NCBI GenBank assembly: GCA_030063045.1 | Contig: JAQSEB010000041.1 | Location: 2,659,501 to 2,723,500, forward strand | Source of the DNA: Pratylenchus scribneri | Taxonomy: Eukaryota > Nematoda > Chromadorea > Rhabditida > Pratylenchidae | DNA: 64,000 bases | Direction of reading: 5' to 3' | Shown: in pieces, positions 23,555-39,045 of the stretch | Layout of the letters: each line of letters begins with the position of its first letter | Numbering within the stretch: position 1 is the first letter of the stretch | Program-made: the position numbers and the translations under genes | Notes under the pieces: generated by a model | The model's input: only the letters and a program-made list of their open reading frames with translations | The model's database searches: none | Told to the model about the DNA's origin: nothing

Positions 23555-25820
23555 GAGGGGAAGATGGCATTTTGAAGAGGGAATTTGAGTAGAGGAGGCA
23601 GAATTCACTCAAGTATTTTTGAATATTTATTATATTTAGAAGATGGTGGGTGCCATTCCCTTCCCCATTATTCAAATTTTGTGCAGAAAATAAAAATGGG
23701 AGGCTCACAAAAAACTGACGAAAAAATTCATTTTTGTTATGTTAAAATATTTGAATATATTTTTAAATTGTAGACAATTAAAAAGTCTGCAGATTTGCCG
23801 TTTTAATTCTTTAAAGTACAATAAATTGTTGGCACATTTTGACGCCAATGAAAATGATGAAACGGATATAATAATGGGATGGATGAATGGATGGAATGGC
23901 ACTTTTGATGGGGGCTCATTCTACTATAATTGGTGGGACAAAAAATGAACCAATAATTTAGGAGGATGAATGAGTAAAAAACAATAGAATATAACTTTAG
24001 GCAAACTTCTTAATTGATGAAAAATGAATGGCCAAATTATGGAAAAAAAATTAATACATATTCATAAAATGAATTGAAAAGAAAAGTGAAGAATGAGAAT
24101 TGGAATATTTACTTTTTTTTTGTATTTCCCCAATACACAGCAGCTTAATGGTGCCAAAAATTCGAGTCGTTTATTGCCATCAGAATTGTTTTTCTTTCGA
24201 ATCTGCACGCAAAATATCTGATTCATGATGGAAAGAATGAAGGAATTTTGAATAAATTGAAAAGAAATGGAAATGGCTTTATAATAATGAATTTACATGC
24301 AATTTCCTCACAATTGACTAATATTTTTGTCAATCCCACAAAATAACACATATTTGAATGTATTTTCAAACTTCCTTTTATGGCCATATTCTATTGATGT
24401 GCTTGAAAAAAAGAGTGAATTTTTTATGTAAATTAATTCAAGGGGAAAGGAGAATGAATGGGAAAAAAAAAGAAAGCACAAAAATTCTGTCAAATTGGAT
24501 TTTCGTCATCCAATTTTGGAAAATGAATGAATGGATTTGATGAATTTGGTGGGGCATAAATCCTTTTGGGCCGGCGAATTCATTGGTGCTAAAAATGCGG
24601 CCAAAGACAAGGGATAAAAGAGTAATGGATGGGCCACCCAACAATCCACGAAAAATGAGGTTGCCCCGGGCATTTTTGGTCAAATGGGGAATTCAATTTT
24701 GAAAATGAGAAAATATTTAGCTGGGATTGAATTTCAAAGTTGGAACAAAAACAAAAAAAGTTGGCCGGATTTTACAATGAACTGGACACTGGGGAGGGGA
24801 GTCCATATTTCGCCGAGTCAGAGGTTTAAATTAAACACGGAAAAGTTCATTGAGGCATGAATGAATAATGTGAAGGAGGAAAGGAAAAAGGCTGGAATGG
24901 AATTTTGTGAACAAATTTATGTTATTATTATGAGTACATGGAACATATTACAATTTACAAAAGGAGGAAGTGAAGTGATCTCTAAAAAATATATTTTAAT
25001 GAAAATAACGACCCCACAAATTGGAAATTGGTTCCAAAAAATTGAAGTTTGAGCGAGAGCAAAATTTACATCATTCCAACTTTCCAGGCTATTTACTTAT
25101 TCTCTTTTCTAATGGAAAATGAGCTTTCTTCAAAAACAGAACCACAATTTTCCCTCAGTCTTTTACTCCGAAATGAACTTAAATGTTTTCCATTCCAAAC
25201 TAACCAATTTTCCCTTAAAGCTATATTTATTTTTTCCCATACTGCTGGGAAAGAAACAGCAATGCGCAAACAAAAAAAAACGAAAATAGCAAAATATTCA
25301 AAGGGGAAGAAAATTGTTGAATTTGAGAGAGGGACCAAAGATGCATAAATTAATGCAAGAGGTAAGGGAATATCTTTTGGCATTGGCACAAATTTTTTGC
25401 ATAATTCGATTGTTCATCAATTTCAGCTAGCTTAGTTAATCATAAATGTAAAATTGAAAAATCATTGGATTTATCAAAGAGAGTGAGGATCGGATGAAAG
25501 GCGAATTCATGTGTTAAATTAATTTAATAGGATTAAACAAAAACCAAAATTGGATCCGTTTTATCCTTCTAGCCATTTGTCCCACAATTCAAAAGGCCCT
25601 TTGGATGGACAACCAAAAATGACTCACATTTTTTATTTTCTAACAAAATTGCACAACTCAATGACCACGAACTTGAAATTTTTATGGCGTCAAAATAATT
25701 TATGAGAAAAGGAACGATTTTGTGGAAATGAGACCATTCAAAAAGTTGAAAGGCACAAAATAAAATGTACATAAAAATGGAATATCAAGGGGCATATTAT
25801 ATATTTCTTTTCGGTCTTTT
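22880..25820. other. 2.9-kb intergenic region between GPCR and NKAIN-like gene
   Basis: I see no gene. The frames present are short and none resembles a protein family. The region includes the GPCR promoter, a 27-base G run (23529-23555) and AT-rich sequence. Confidence 0.6.
23529..23555 (+). repeat. 27-base G homopolymer
   Basis: This is an uninterrupted run of 27 G in AT-rich surroundings, just upstream of the GPCR. It could form a G-quadruplex. The length may be imprecise because homopolymers are error-prone. Confidence 0.9.
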
Positions 25821-28800
25821 TTAAACCAGCATTCCCATTTGGGTCGTTATTTGGGGCGGCGCCTCCATTGCTCCTTTTTGTGTTTTTTTGGCCATTTCAT
25901 CCTTATTTTTGTGGCCAAAATCCTCGGCCAATAAATCATGGCGAGAAAGACGCATGGCGGAAACAGCAGCCAATTGGACTGCCGATTGGCGGGGAGCGGC
26001 GCCGCATTGGACCGGAAATGAGGTGCAGGCATCCTAAAAGGAGGATGGGATGAGGATAATGGCATGGAATTCACGGGAATTGTTAATGAAATTAGGGGCT
26101 CAAACAAAATTAAACTAGGTCGTTAAAGCTAATTTTACTCTTCTTTTTACTACTATTTTTTTCTAAATTTTAGCAATTTATCCGAATAAAATTATCCACA
26201 CATTTTCCAATTCCCTATTTAGCCTTTTCAAATAACTTGCCTGCGGTCCAGTGCCCAAAAATGTTTCATAAATTGATGAGGAGAGGCCACCATCAGCAGT
26301 AATGTTGCCTTCCATTTCCATTGATGTGGCTGAAGGCGGTAATGGTCGAGAAAGGAGGCCAATTGATGGTACTGTGAAAAAAGAGTGAAAAATTGAAAAA
26401 TTCAGGGAAAATTATGGCCAATTTTTGGGAAATTGTGTGGAAATATGAAACGTACCATAATCGGAAAAATTTTGGCTAATTTCATCAACAAATTGTGGGA
26501 TGCCTTTAACATTTTGTGGCGGAACCCGATGCCGAATGATAGGAAGTGGGGGCAAAGGATGACTCAAAATGGAAGCCGATGTAGGCAATATGGAGCCAAT
26601 TGGCATTTTGGTAGCGGTGGATGAATCAAATAGACTTGGTGCCTCCATAGAAGGGATGGATTGCTGATAAAATTATTTAATTGAAATTAAGTGAAAAAAT
26701 TGAGAGAGGATCAAATTGAAATGAATAAGTTTGGGTTTAAAAATCTAAAAAAAATGTCAAATGTTGAATTCAGCATTAATTCATTGAAATAGGCTTAAAC
26801 CAATTTTAGACTTCTGATTAAATAAAATTATGTCAAGGCAAATGTCCCTTTACATTTTTTGCATACTTCCTCTTATTAAATATTTTGAGGGTGTGGCATT
26901 GAATTGAGAACTATTTAACGGTGCTTTGTCGATTCCACAAATGATGTAAATTTAATAATAAGAGAAAATATGCAAGAATTCTAATTAAAAATCGCCCTAA
27001 TTTGCACCGCCCTTTTTCTATTGTGGAATCGACCCGCATACACAATTTAACTTTTATCTTTGGGCCTCAATATAAATTGCTAATTAAAAATGTTTTGGCC
27101 CATTATTATTTTTCCTATATTGGTCACTCTCACCAAACTTGTGGCCATGCCCAATTCTCCTGTTGTCCCACCACCATCCTCTACAATAAATTGTTCCTCC
27201 TCCTTCACTCCATTATTTCCATCATTTTCAATTTTTATTCCATCCATTCCCTCTTCCTCCCTTCGTTCATCATTGTTCCAACAATTTTGCCGCCCTCCTT
27301 GCAATCTTTCCTCCTCATCCGAAGAAGTCGATGTCCGTCGATGCGCTCGAACTTGGATTAATTCAGAACCACTGGCTTTTGGGTCGAATGAAACCATCAA
27401 TGATGTGGCAACGCCTCCCTTTATTGGACGATCCAGACCAATGGAATTTGCACCAAATGCCGACAATGGAGGAGGATTTTGGGAACAATTATTTGGTGGC
27501 AATTGTTGCAAAAGGCGTCTATTCTGTTGGGTACTGAATGAATTGGATGAACAAGAAGAACGCGAGGAAAGGGAATTGGCGGCGGCCATCAAAGCCAAAA
27601 ATTCGCCTGGTCCATTGTTAGAGGTGGCGGCAATTGTGGCTGCACATTCCGCTGCGGCCACCGTGCTCAAAGATGAATAATTGGTTGTATTGTCGATGGG
27701 GGCTGATGATGGTTGCTGAAAGGAACAAATTCAATATGCTAGAAATTCTATCAAAAAATAGAGTAGATGCTATATTTCGATATAAGGGATTTGGAATTTG
27801 GATGAAAAAAGCTGTGATTTTCGACATTTTTGAGTAAAATATTCTGTTTTTATTTAAAAATATATTGTATCTTTTGTCGTCCGTATTTAGTCATCTGTTT
27901 TTTGCCTGTCAATCCAACAATGCCTAAGGGCCCTTCCTATTTGTCATACTGTACCCCCACTTTTTGTGCCTTCTCACACTTCTCACCCCATTAACCTATC
28001 AATCAAATATTCCTCAATCTGCCTTTTTAAAGCCACCCTTTTCCCTCTTTTTTATGGTTTTCCCTTCAAATTATTCTCTCATTTTCCTGTATAATTAATA
28101 AAAAATAATTTAAAGCTCCCCTTATCTCTATCCCGTTCATTGGGCCAATGGGGGTTTAGGCTTAGCCCTTGCCCCAAACCTTATTAGCCCTAGACTATGA
28201 CTAATATACCTTATTTCCAATAATCGCTGTCCTCCTTTGACTGCTTCCAACATTGCCCCGTTGCCCTGATGTTGTTTTTTGTTGCTGTTGTTCCATTCTT
28301 CGCGGTAAACTTCGTCGAATTGGTGGAATTGGCGCAATCCTTTGTTGCGGGATAGCATGCCGTTGTTGTTCCTCATCAACGTTATTTGTTACGGATGAGG
28401 AAAAATGGTGTGTTGGCTCCTCGATTGCCCCTCTTTGCTCGAATATTGAACCAATGTAGCCACTTTATTAATATATTAAGGAATATTCTTGATGGCAGTT
28501 TTACCTGGCCACCGTCTCCCTCCCATTGCTAACATAATTTTCCTTGTCCATCAAATTATACCCAGAATAATTTGTTTGTGTTCCTCCATTTCCACTTTTT
28601 CCAACTGCTGATTTTTCCTCAATTTCCCAGGGATTTTCCTCATTTCTATCATTATGTCTTCCTTTTTTGGCAAATAAAATAGCCAAAAAGAATGTGCCAG
28701 CGGCAAAAATTGTATGCAAAATTGCTTGGAGGCCTTCAAAAAAGCTGAAATTTTGAAGGGAAAACATTTTGGGCAATTAATTGATTATTCGCTATTTTTG

Positions 28801-29561
28801 ACCCTAAATTTTCATAATTCTTCGGCAAAATGATTTTTTCAAAATGATCCCTTTTGGATTACCTAAAAGGCAACGCACAATCGCCAGGCTGTTCCCATCG
28901 ATGTGAGGTCAAATTGAAATGGGCGGAACAAAAAGGGGAATGACGGACAAAAAATGAATGGCCAAATGGGAGGCCAAAAGACAACTGAAAATTCCGTTTA
29001 ATAAAAGGCTTAGTAATTTAAGTTAAGGTTTATATTTTGTATGGAAATACTGTAAAGGAATTGGCCAAGGATTTTGTTGCCGTTTGAGTCTTTTAATATT
29101 GTTAAAATGGCTTTTTAGGGGTAATCGAAGCCTAGAATTGGATGGGATGAACTGACCAGCCGTTCTCTTTGCTCGGGGCCTACAAGCAATTCAGTGCACC
29201 ACCAAAGGAAAAGGACAATATTCAGGACGAATGAAGCGATGGAAAATGTGGCCATAAACACCAAATTGCAGTGGCCATCTTGCTGATGGGGAAGAGGAGG
29301 TCGGCGTAGCATTGTGGAAAATGCGGAACAAATTGCCAAAATCTGATTGGATGTCCAATTAAAAGTGAAATCCTGCCGAAACTGAGAAGGCACCTGTGCT
29401 AAATCGATGCATACTAAAGCCCACAATTTGCCAAGCAAATCGAAGCATTGACGCGCGGCACTCAAACAGAGCCAAACCAACAGCCAACCGAGAAATGCCC
29501 AACGTCCAAAGCAACACATCATTCTCTTTCCATCTTCCACTACATCGGACGGGTTAGTCAT
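25821..29561 (-). CDS. NKAIN-family (Na,K-ATPase beta-interacting) membrane protein with long tail
   Basis: NKAIN proteins are four-helix membrane proteins that bind the beta subunit of Na,K-ATPase. Eight minus exons join in frame (29561-29157, 28984-28863, 28744-28505, 28462-28210, 27715-27134, 26663-26456, 26371-26241, 26033-25821), giving 717 residues. The head matches the family. It starts CCFGRWAFLGWLL, then ARQCFDLLGKLWA (family RQxFDFLGxxWAP). TM2-TM3 follow around ILAICSAF and FSIASFVLNIVLFLWWCTEL. An extracellular loop has AHFNLTSHRWEQPGDC (family FNxSxHRSWWxxxGPGC). TM4 is LQAILHTIFAAGTFFLAILF. The remaining about 480 residues are low-complexity, Ser/Gln/Pro-rich and probably cytoplasmic; vertebrate NKAINs are only about 200 residues. 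The intron after 26241 uses a GC donor (CAG/gcaagt). The start could also be Met 29522 or 29519. Confidence 0.7.
27920..28203 (-). repeat. 300-bp intronic element, copy C
   Basis: This is a reverse-complement copy with GTCATACTGTACCCCC, CTATCAATCAAATATTCCTC and a distal CTAGACTATGACTAATA. It lies in the intron 27716-28209 of the NKAIN-like gene, in the same sense as the gene. Confidence 0.85.
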
Positions 29562-30095
29562 TTCTGGCCAAAAAATGATGAGAATTAACAATTAATTATC
29601 AATTTTTTATAGATATGCTGTTGTTTCCCATTTCCTAATATTTGATAGAAATATAACCAATGATATGTTTCTAAATTTGGCACATTTTTTGTTGTGCGGT
29701 GACCGGTGAGGAAGAACGGAATAATAATAATGACCCACAAAAATATATAAATCAATGGGTCTGGGGACGGACGGATGGACATTTGGATGAATTGTGGGAA
29801 TGGAGGAGGATGAAGATGAGGAGGAAATGTGAATTGTGCGGTGGAAGATGAGGAAGAATGGTGTTTGCTAGAGACGATGACGAGGCCAATGTCCCCCTCT
29901 TCCAACGGCCTCGACCCCTTTTTACTTCCTCGCCTCGCGGCTTTTGCGCTCTCCCAGCTCCCACACAGTTCTTCCCCTTCCATTCCCTCAATTCCCCTAG
30001 AGGGACATTCGATCGTCTCTGCTGCTTTTGGTTTATTATTTATTTGCTCATTTTGTTATTGCAATTGTTGGATATGTGCTTAATTCGGCTCTACT
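29562..30095. other. Intergenic region upstream of the NKAIN-like gene
   Basis: An open frame at 29585-29983 (minus) lies directly upstream of the NKAIN start. It looks like a leader or noise rather than a gene. The region probably holds the promoter. Confidence 0.5.
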
Positions 30096-30625
30096 ACGAA
30101 ACATCCAAATCACGAAACATCCAATCACGAAACATCCAAATCACGAAACATCCAAAAGGAGAAGCATCACGAAATATCCAAAACACGAAACATCCAAAAG
30201 GAGAAAGTGTCACGAAATATCCAAAACTTGAACTTGTGGATAAATTTTTTGGATCGATATACCAATCGACGCGTCTCGATGAGCTAATGCCGAATATGCT
30301 ATTGGTTTCGCATAAAACTTAAAAATAAAAAAGTTATGGCCATTTAAAATTGCGAAAGATGACCTAGCTTGACTAAAATGGCCATAACTTTTTTATTTTT
30401 GAGTTTTGTGCGAAATAAATAGAATATTAATGATCAGCTCATTGAGACGCGTCGATTGGTATATCGATCCAAAAAATTTATCCACAAGTTCAAGTTTTGG
30501 ATATTTCGTGACACTTTCTCCTTTTGGATGTTTCGTGTTTTGGATATTTCGTGATGCTTCTCCTTTTGGATGTTTCGTGATTTGGATGTTTCGTGATTGG
30601 ATGTTTCGTGATTTGGATGTTTCGT
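30096..30625. repeat. Foldback element, 530 bp, nearly perfect long inverted repeat
   Basis: The left arm starts ACGAAACATCCAAATCACGA and is repeated almost exactly in reverse complement ending at 30625. For about 185 bases the arms are close to identical, and they stay recognisable to the centre. The arms contain internal CACGAAACATCCAAA repeats and the block GATATACCAATCGACGCGTC, which also occurs in the element at 46.3-47.7 kb. No clean target duplication is visible. Transcribed RNA would fold into a long hairpin. Confidence 0.92.
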
Positions 30626-30687
30626 TACATAGCGGCTTAATTCAATTTGCTTATATTTCCATGTTCGTAATTCAATTACAAGTAACA

Positions 30688-30993
30688 AATTACAATTCGC
30701 AATTACAATTCGCAATTACAATTACAATTCGCAATTACAATTACAATTCGCAAAATCGCAATTACAATTCGCAATTACAATTACAATTCGCAATTACAAT
30801 TACAATTACAATTCGCAATTACAATTACAATTCGCAATTACAATTCGCAATTACAATTCACAATTACAATTCGCAATTACAATTACAATTCGCAATTACA
30901 ATTCACAATTACAATTACAATTCGCAATTACAATTCGCAATTACAATTCGTAATTACAATTACAGTTCACAATTACAATTCGCAATTACAATT
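30688..30993 (+). repeat. AATTACAATTCGC-type tandem array
   Basis: Irregular tandem copies of AATTACAATTCGC alternate with extra AATTACA blocks. The array directly adjoins the foldback element. Open frames through it encode only NYNSQLQLQF-type repeats. The reverse-complement array is at 48.8-49.2 kb. Confidence 0.95.
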
Positions 30994-31234
30994 TCTAATT
31001 AGAATAAGGGGAATTGCAAAATCATAAAATGAGTTCAAATCGACTATGTCATTCTTTTTTTGTGCTATGAGAACTTTCATAAATAAAATTTTATCAATCA
31101 CATAAATAATAATAAAACAATTTTAAGCACTCGTTTCGTTTTTGGAATATAAAATATTAATTATGCAAAATAACAAAAAAAGGGGTTAAACTCAATAAAT
31201 AAAAAATTTCGTTTACAAGGTTTAATAGGCAATG

Positions 31235-36018
<4,784 letters not shown>

Positions 36019-36675
36019 TCTTTAATTCACTCTTAAATTTTTAAGAATAATTATTATGAGGGGATCTTTCCAATCCCACAAAATCGGTGGAAAACTACGG
36101 GAATCTACCCTTAAAACCAATGAACAATCTTTTTCTAATTTAGTAGGGACTTTCTCCCAAAAATCGAGGGAACCTCCCATTCTCTCAGTTTTTCACGGGC
36201 TCTTTGTGGTGAGGATAAGGAATATTTGCAAGTTGCAATTGCACAAAAACCCAAACCAAAACCAAAATATGACACCGAACCTTTCAATTTTATGTACTAT
36301 TTTCATTATTGATTTGATTCTTGATTGTTTTATTCTACATGTCATGAGTCATGATCATTTTGGCGTGGAGCATGGCCAAACCGCCAACCAAAATTGATCC
36401 GATTTCCGATTCTACAATCCAATCTTAAAATTCTAATCTATATCTACATTTACATTAGACACCATTGAATTGAAAAAGGCTAAGCCATAATGAAATTGGA
36501 TTCGGTGGGAATTTGTTAAAACCAAAGGTTTTTGAATAAAGAGTAGGTTTTGACCTAAGAAATATACAAATAGTACACAAGTTTTATTTTTAAAATTCTT
36601 TATTCAATTGTGATACAATATGAGCAATACAACAATGATACAACAATATTTACATACAATTATGATGAGTGGATA
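36019..36675. other. Upstream region of pmr-1
   Basis: I see no gene in this gap between the pmr-1 start and the hAT insertion. It presumably holds the pmr-1 promoter. Confidence 0.6.
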
Positions 36676-36683
36676 CATGCAAT

Positions 36684-37659
36684 CAGGGATGGGGTCGAAA
36701 TTTCGATTTTCGATTTCGATCTTCGAAATTTCGATGTTTTAGTTTCGATTCGATTTCGATTTCGAAAAGTGTCGAGTTTCGAAAAAATTTCGAAAAATGC
36801 AAAGGGGGGACCCTTTGCTAATTTCAATCAAAAATTTGGTGTATTTTTTGAAACGAATTCCTTTTTTACTTTCAATTTTCTTCTTTATCAATTATATTTT
36901 ATTCTTCTTCTCTCTGATTGACATAATTCTAAATCCTATATCAAATAAATTCTTTCGGATTAACATTTAATTAATTCCTAAATCAATAAATTTTACATTG
37001 TTTTTGTTTTTTTAAGAATAAGGAAAAATGAAAGAACATGGTAAAGATTCTTGGTGGTAGATCTCTCAATTCAAGATGAGTTTGGTACGGCTGTTCAGGT
37101 TCGTATTCAACCATTTTTTGAAACAGAAAATTATTTTCTAATAGGAACTTGACAAATATTTGCGTGGGCGAAGAGCCGATTCAAAAGTAAACCTATCGGC
37201 TTGGTGGAATGCAAATCGGGCGGAATTGCCATTTCTTTATCAACTTTATGAAAAATACCATTCGGCACCAGTGGGCAGCGTCGAAAGTGAACGTGTGTTC
37301 AGTTCTGCCCGCTTCATTGTCAATGATTTGCGCCAAAATTTGACGCCAGAAAATTTGAAAAAGCTTCTTTTCCTTCACCAAAATGTGCCACTTTACAATT
37401 TTAAATTTTGATGCTTGAATATTAATATAATTTTTTGAAATATGATTGAATATAATTTTTGGATAAAAATTTCACTTTTTTTGTATTTTCTGAATTTTTT
37501 TTTCATTTTTTAAAGGATTGAAAATTTTTTCGAAAAATTTCGATTTTCGATTTCGATTGTCGAAATTTCGATGTTTTAGTTTCGTTTCGATTTCGATTTG
37601 GATGCGAGTTTCGATTTCGAAGCAAATTTCGATTTTTTTGAGTTTCGACCCCATCCCTG
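36684..37659 (+). mobile_element. Non-autonomous hAT transposon, 976 bp
   Basis: The terminal inverted repeats are CAGGGATGGGGTCGAAA on the left and its exact complement at the right end. The 8-bp duplication catgcaat flanks both sides (36676-36683 and 37660-37667), diagnostic of hAT. Both ends carry subterminal arrays of TTTCGATTTCGA-like motifs in inverted orientation, probably transposase-binding sites. Inside, only the C-terminal dimerisation domain of a transposase remains. The perfect duplication suggests a fairly recent insertion. Confidence 0.95.
37160..37411 (+). pseudogene. hAT transposase C-terminal (hATC dimerisation) fragment
   Basis: An 83-residue open frame ends in the hATC domain. 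Recognisable parts are AWWNANRAELPFLYQLYEKY, then SVESERVFSSARFIVNDLRQ and LTPENLKKLLFLHQN. The usual W-x-x-N, PxL and S-x-E-R-x-F-S features are present. The catalytic RNase-H region and the N-terminal BED finger are absent from the element, so it cannot encode an active transposase. Deletion of the middle of an autonomous hAT explains it. Confidence 0.88.
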
Positions 37660-37762
37660 CATGCAATGGGAGGGGGGTAACAACAATTATGGGAAAAATA
37701 TGAATGGATGGGAATGGGGGAGAAGAGAGGAGATGTCCGCAAGATCGTTGCCAAGTTGTCTT

Positions 37763-38696
37763 CTATTCATCGAACTTCTGCCCGGGTTTGGCCTTGCGAC
37801 ATAGCACCAGGAATTGCTGCACAGTTGGGCCGACGAACTGCTCCTCCTTGCCATTGATCACGGCCGATGCCTTCTCGTTGCGGATGTCCACTTTGCCCAG
37901 CGCTTGTGTCCCGTTCGGCAGCGTCAGCAGGCATGGCGAGATGTTTCCTGGAATTTTGGGAAATTAATTTTGATTAAAAGTTAATGTTAAAAAATAAAGT
38001 CACCCACCTTTGACACTATCCACGTGGACGGGGAAGAATTGCTTCTGGTTCTTGTCGAAGATGGCGGCCTCCTTGAACGAACACCAATGGTAGTCGAATC
38101 CGCGAACATGGTCCGGCAGCTCGCACAGCACTTGAATTGATCCAATCTGGTCGGTGAATGCCTTGCCTCCCCAGCCGAACGCAGCAGCGACCTTAAAATT
38201 GAGGGGAAACATTAAAAGCTAAAGATTAAAAAATTGTAAATTTTACCTTGCCATTGTTGTTCCAGATGCGGCCCATCACTGGTTCTCCATGCAGATCCAT
38301 TCGTACCAGTAGCCAAGCGTGTTGTGGTCTCCTTTGTATTGCAAAACCTGGAAATATGGGAGGTTTAGATCTGGTAAAATAAAAAATAAAAAAGCAGTTT
38401 ACCTGGATCTGGCCGCCGAGATCCTGCTTGCCGGTGAGCTCAGCCGAATTGTAGGGGAAAGATGCCTGCACAACGCCTCCGTCGTTCCATCCATATCCGT
38501 GAAGCGGCTTGCCGTTCTTGTACCACAGGGAAACGTACATGTTCTGTGAAAAAAAAGGGACGAATTAATATTTGTTTAATAAAGGAAGAAAAAAACGACC
38601 AACCTGCTGTCCGGTGACTTTGACTGGGTTGTCTGGGAAGGGATCGCCGATTTGCTGGAACGCCCATGTGTCTTCCTTTGGTGCTGGATTCGCCAT
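37763..38696 (-). CDS. Unrecognised protein with two internal repeats; one-base deletion
   Basis: I do not recognise the family. Five minus exons (38696-38604, 38543-38403, 38347-38247, 38191-38008, 37947-37763) would give about 234 residues. Two related units are visible: [13 protein letters not shown] to [13 protein letters not shown], and [20 protein letters not shown] to [14 protein letters not shown] third part ends [20 protein letters not shown]. There is no signal peptide. The third exon is 101 bases while its neighbours demand a multiple of 3. The frame is read as [10 protein letters not shown] then stop, yet [14 protein letters not shown] follows in another frame, so one base is missing near 38290. 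This is either an assembly error or a true null allele. Coding sequence is clearly more GC-rich than most neighbours, like the adjacent kinase. Confidence 0.6.
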
Positions 38697-39045
38697 TGTC
38701 GTCTTCGTTGTTGGTCGATTTGCTTGCCTCTGTTGCTGAGTAGTCTGCTGCGTGTGTTGAGTTGATGTGGTGCACGGTGTCGTTGAGTTGCGTTGCTGAA
38801 GTTGGGTGAAATGCTCGCTTTTATAGTTCTAAATTGGCCAAAGAAAAAAACTATTCTTAATTATTGATTGATACTACGATATACATTATTGATTATTTTA
38901 CTGTACTTGCAACAGTACACCTACTATTTTGAGATGCCCCGTGAAAAATTCATATAAAAGCAGGCAAATTTTTCTGCTAAACCACGACAACGAACCAGCA
39001 GCACACCAACCCATAATAACAACGACGACAAATCAACTCAACCCA
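38697..39045. promoter_or_regulatory. Divergent promoter with a TATA box for each gene
   Basis: Only 349 bases separate the two start codons. TATAAAAG occurs on the minus strand at 38825-38818, about 120 bases before the left gene, and on the plus strand at 38953-38960, 86 bases before the kinase. A small inverted repeat (ACTGT...ACAGT, near 38900) lies between. Shared regulation of the pair is an inference. Confidence 0.7.

Noticed and set aside
27090..27680. 196-residue plus-strand frame
   Set aside because: It is antisense to the large tail exon of the NKAIN-like gene, whose exon phases fit precisely.
29585..29983. 132-residue minus frame upstream of the NKAIN-like gene
   Set aside because: It has no recognisable domain and overlaps the expected promoter and leader.
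30406..31002. 198-residue frame rich in Asn, Gln and Tyr
   Set aside because: It is produced by the foldback element plus the AATTACAATTCGC array. There is no start context or splice support.
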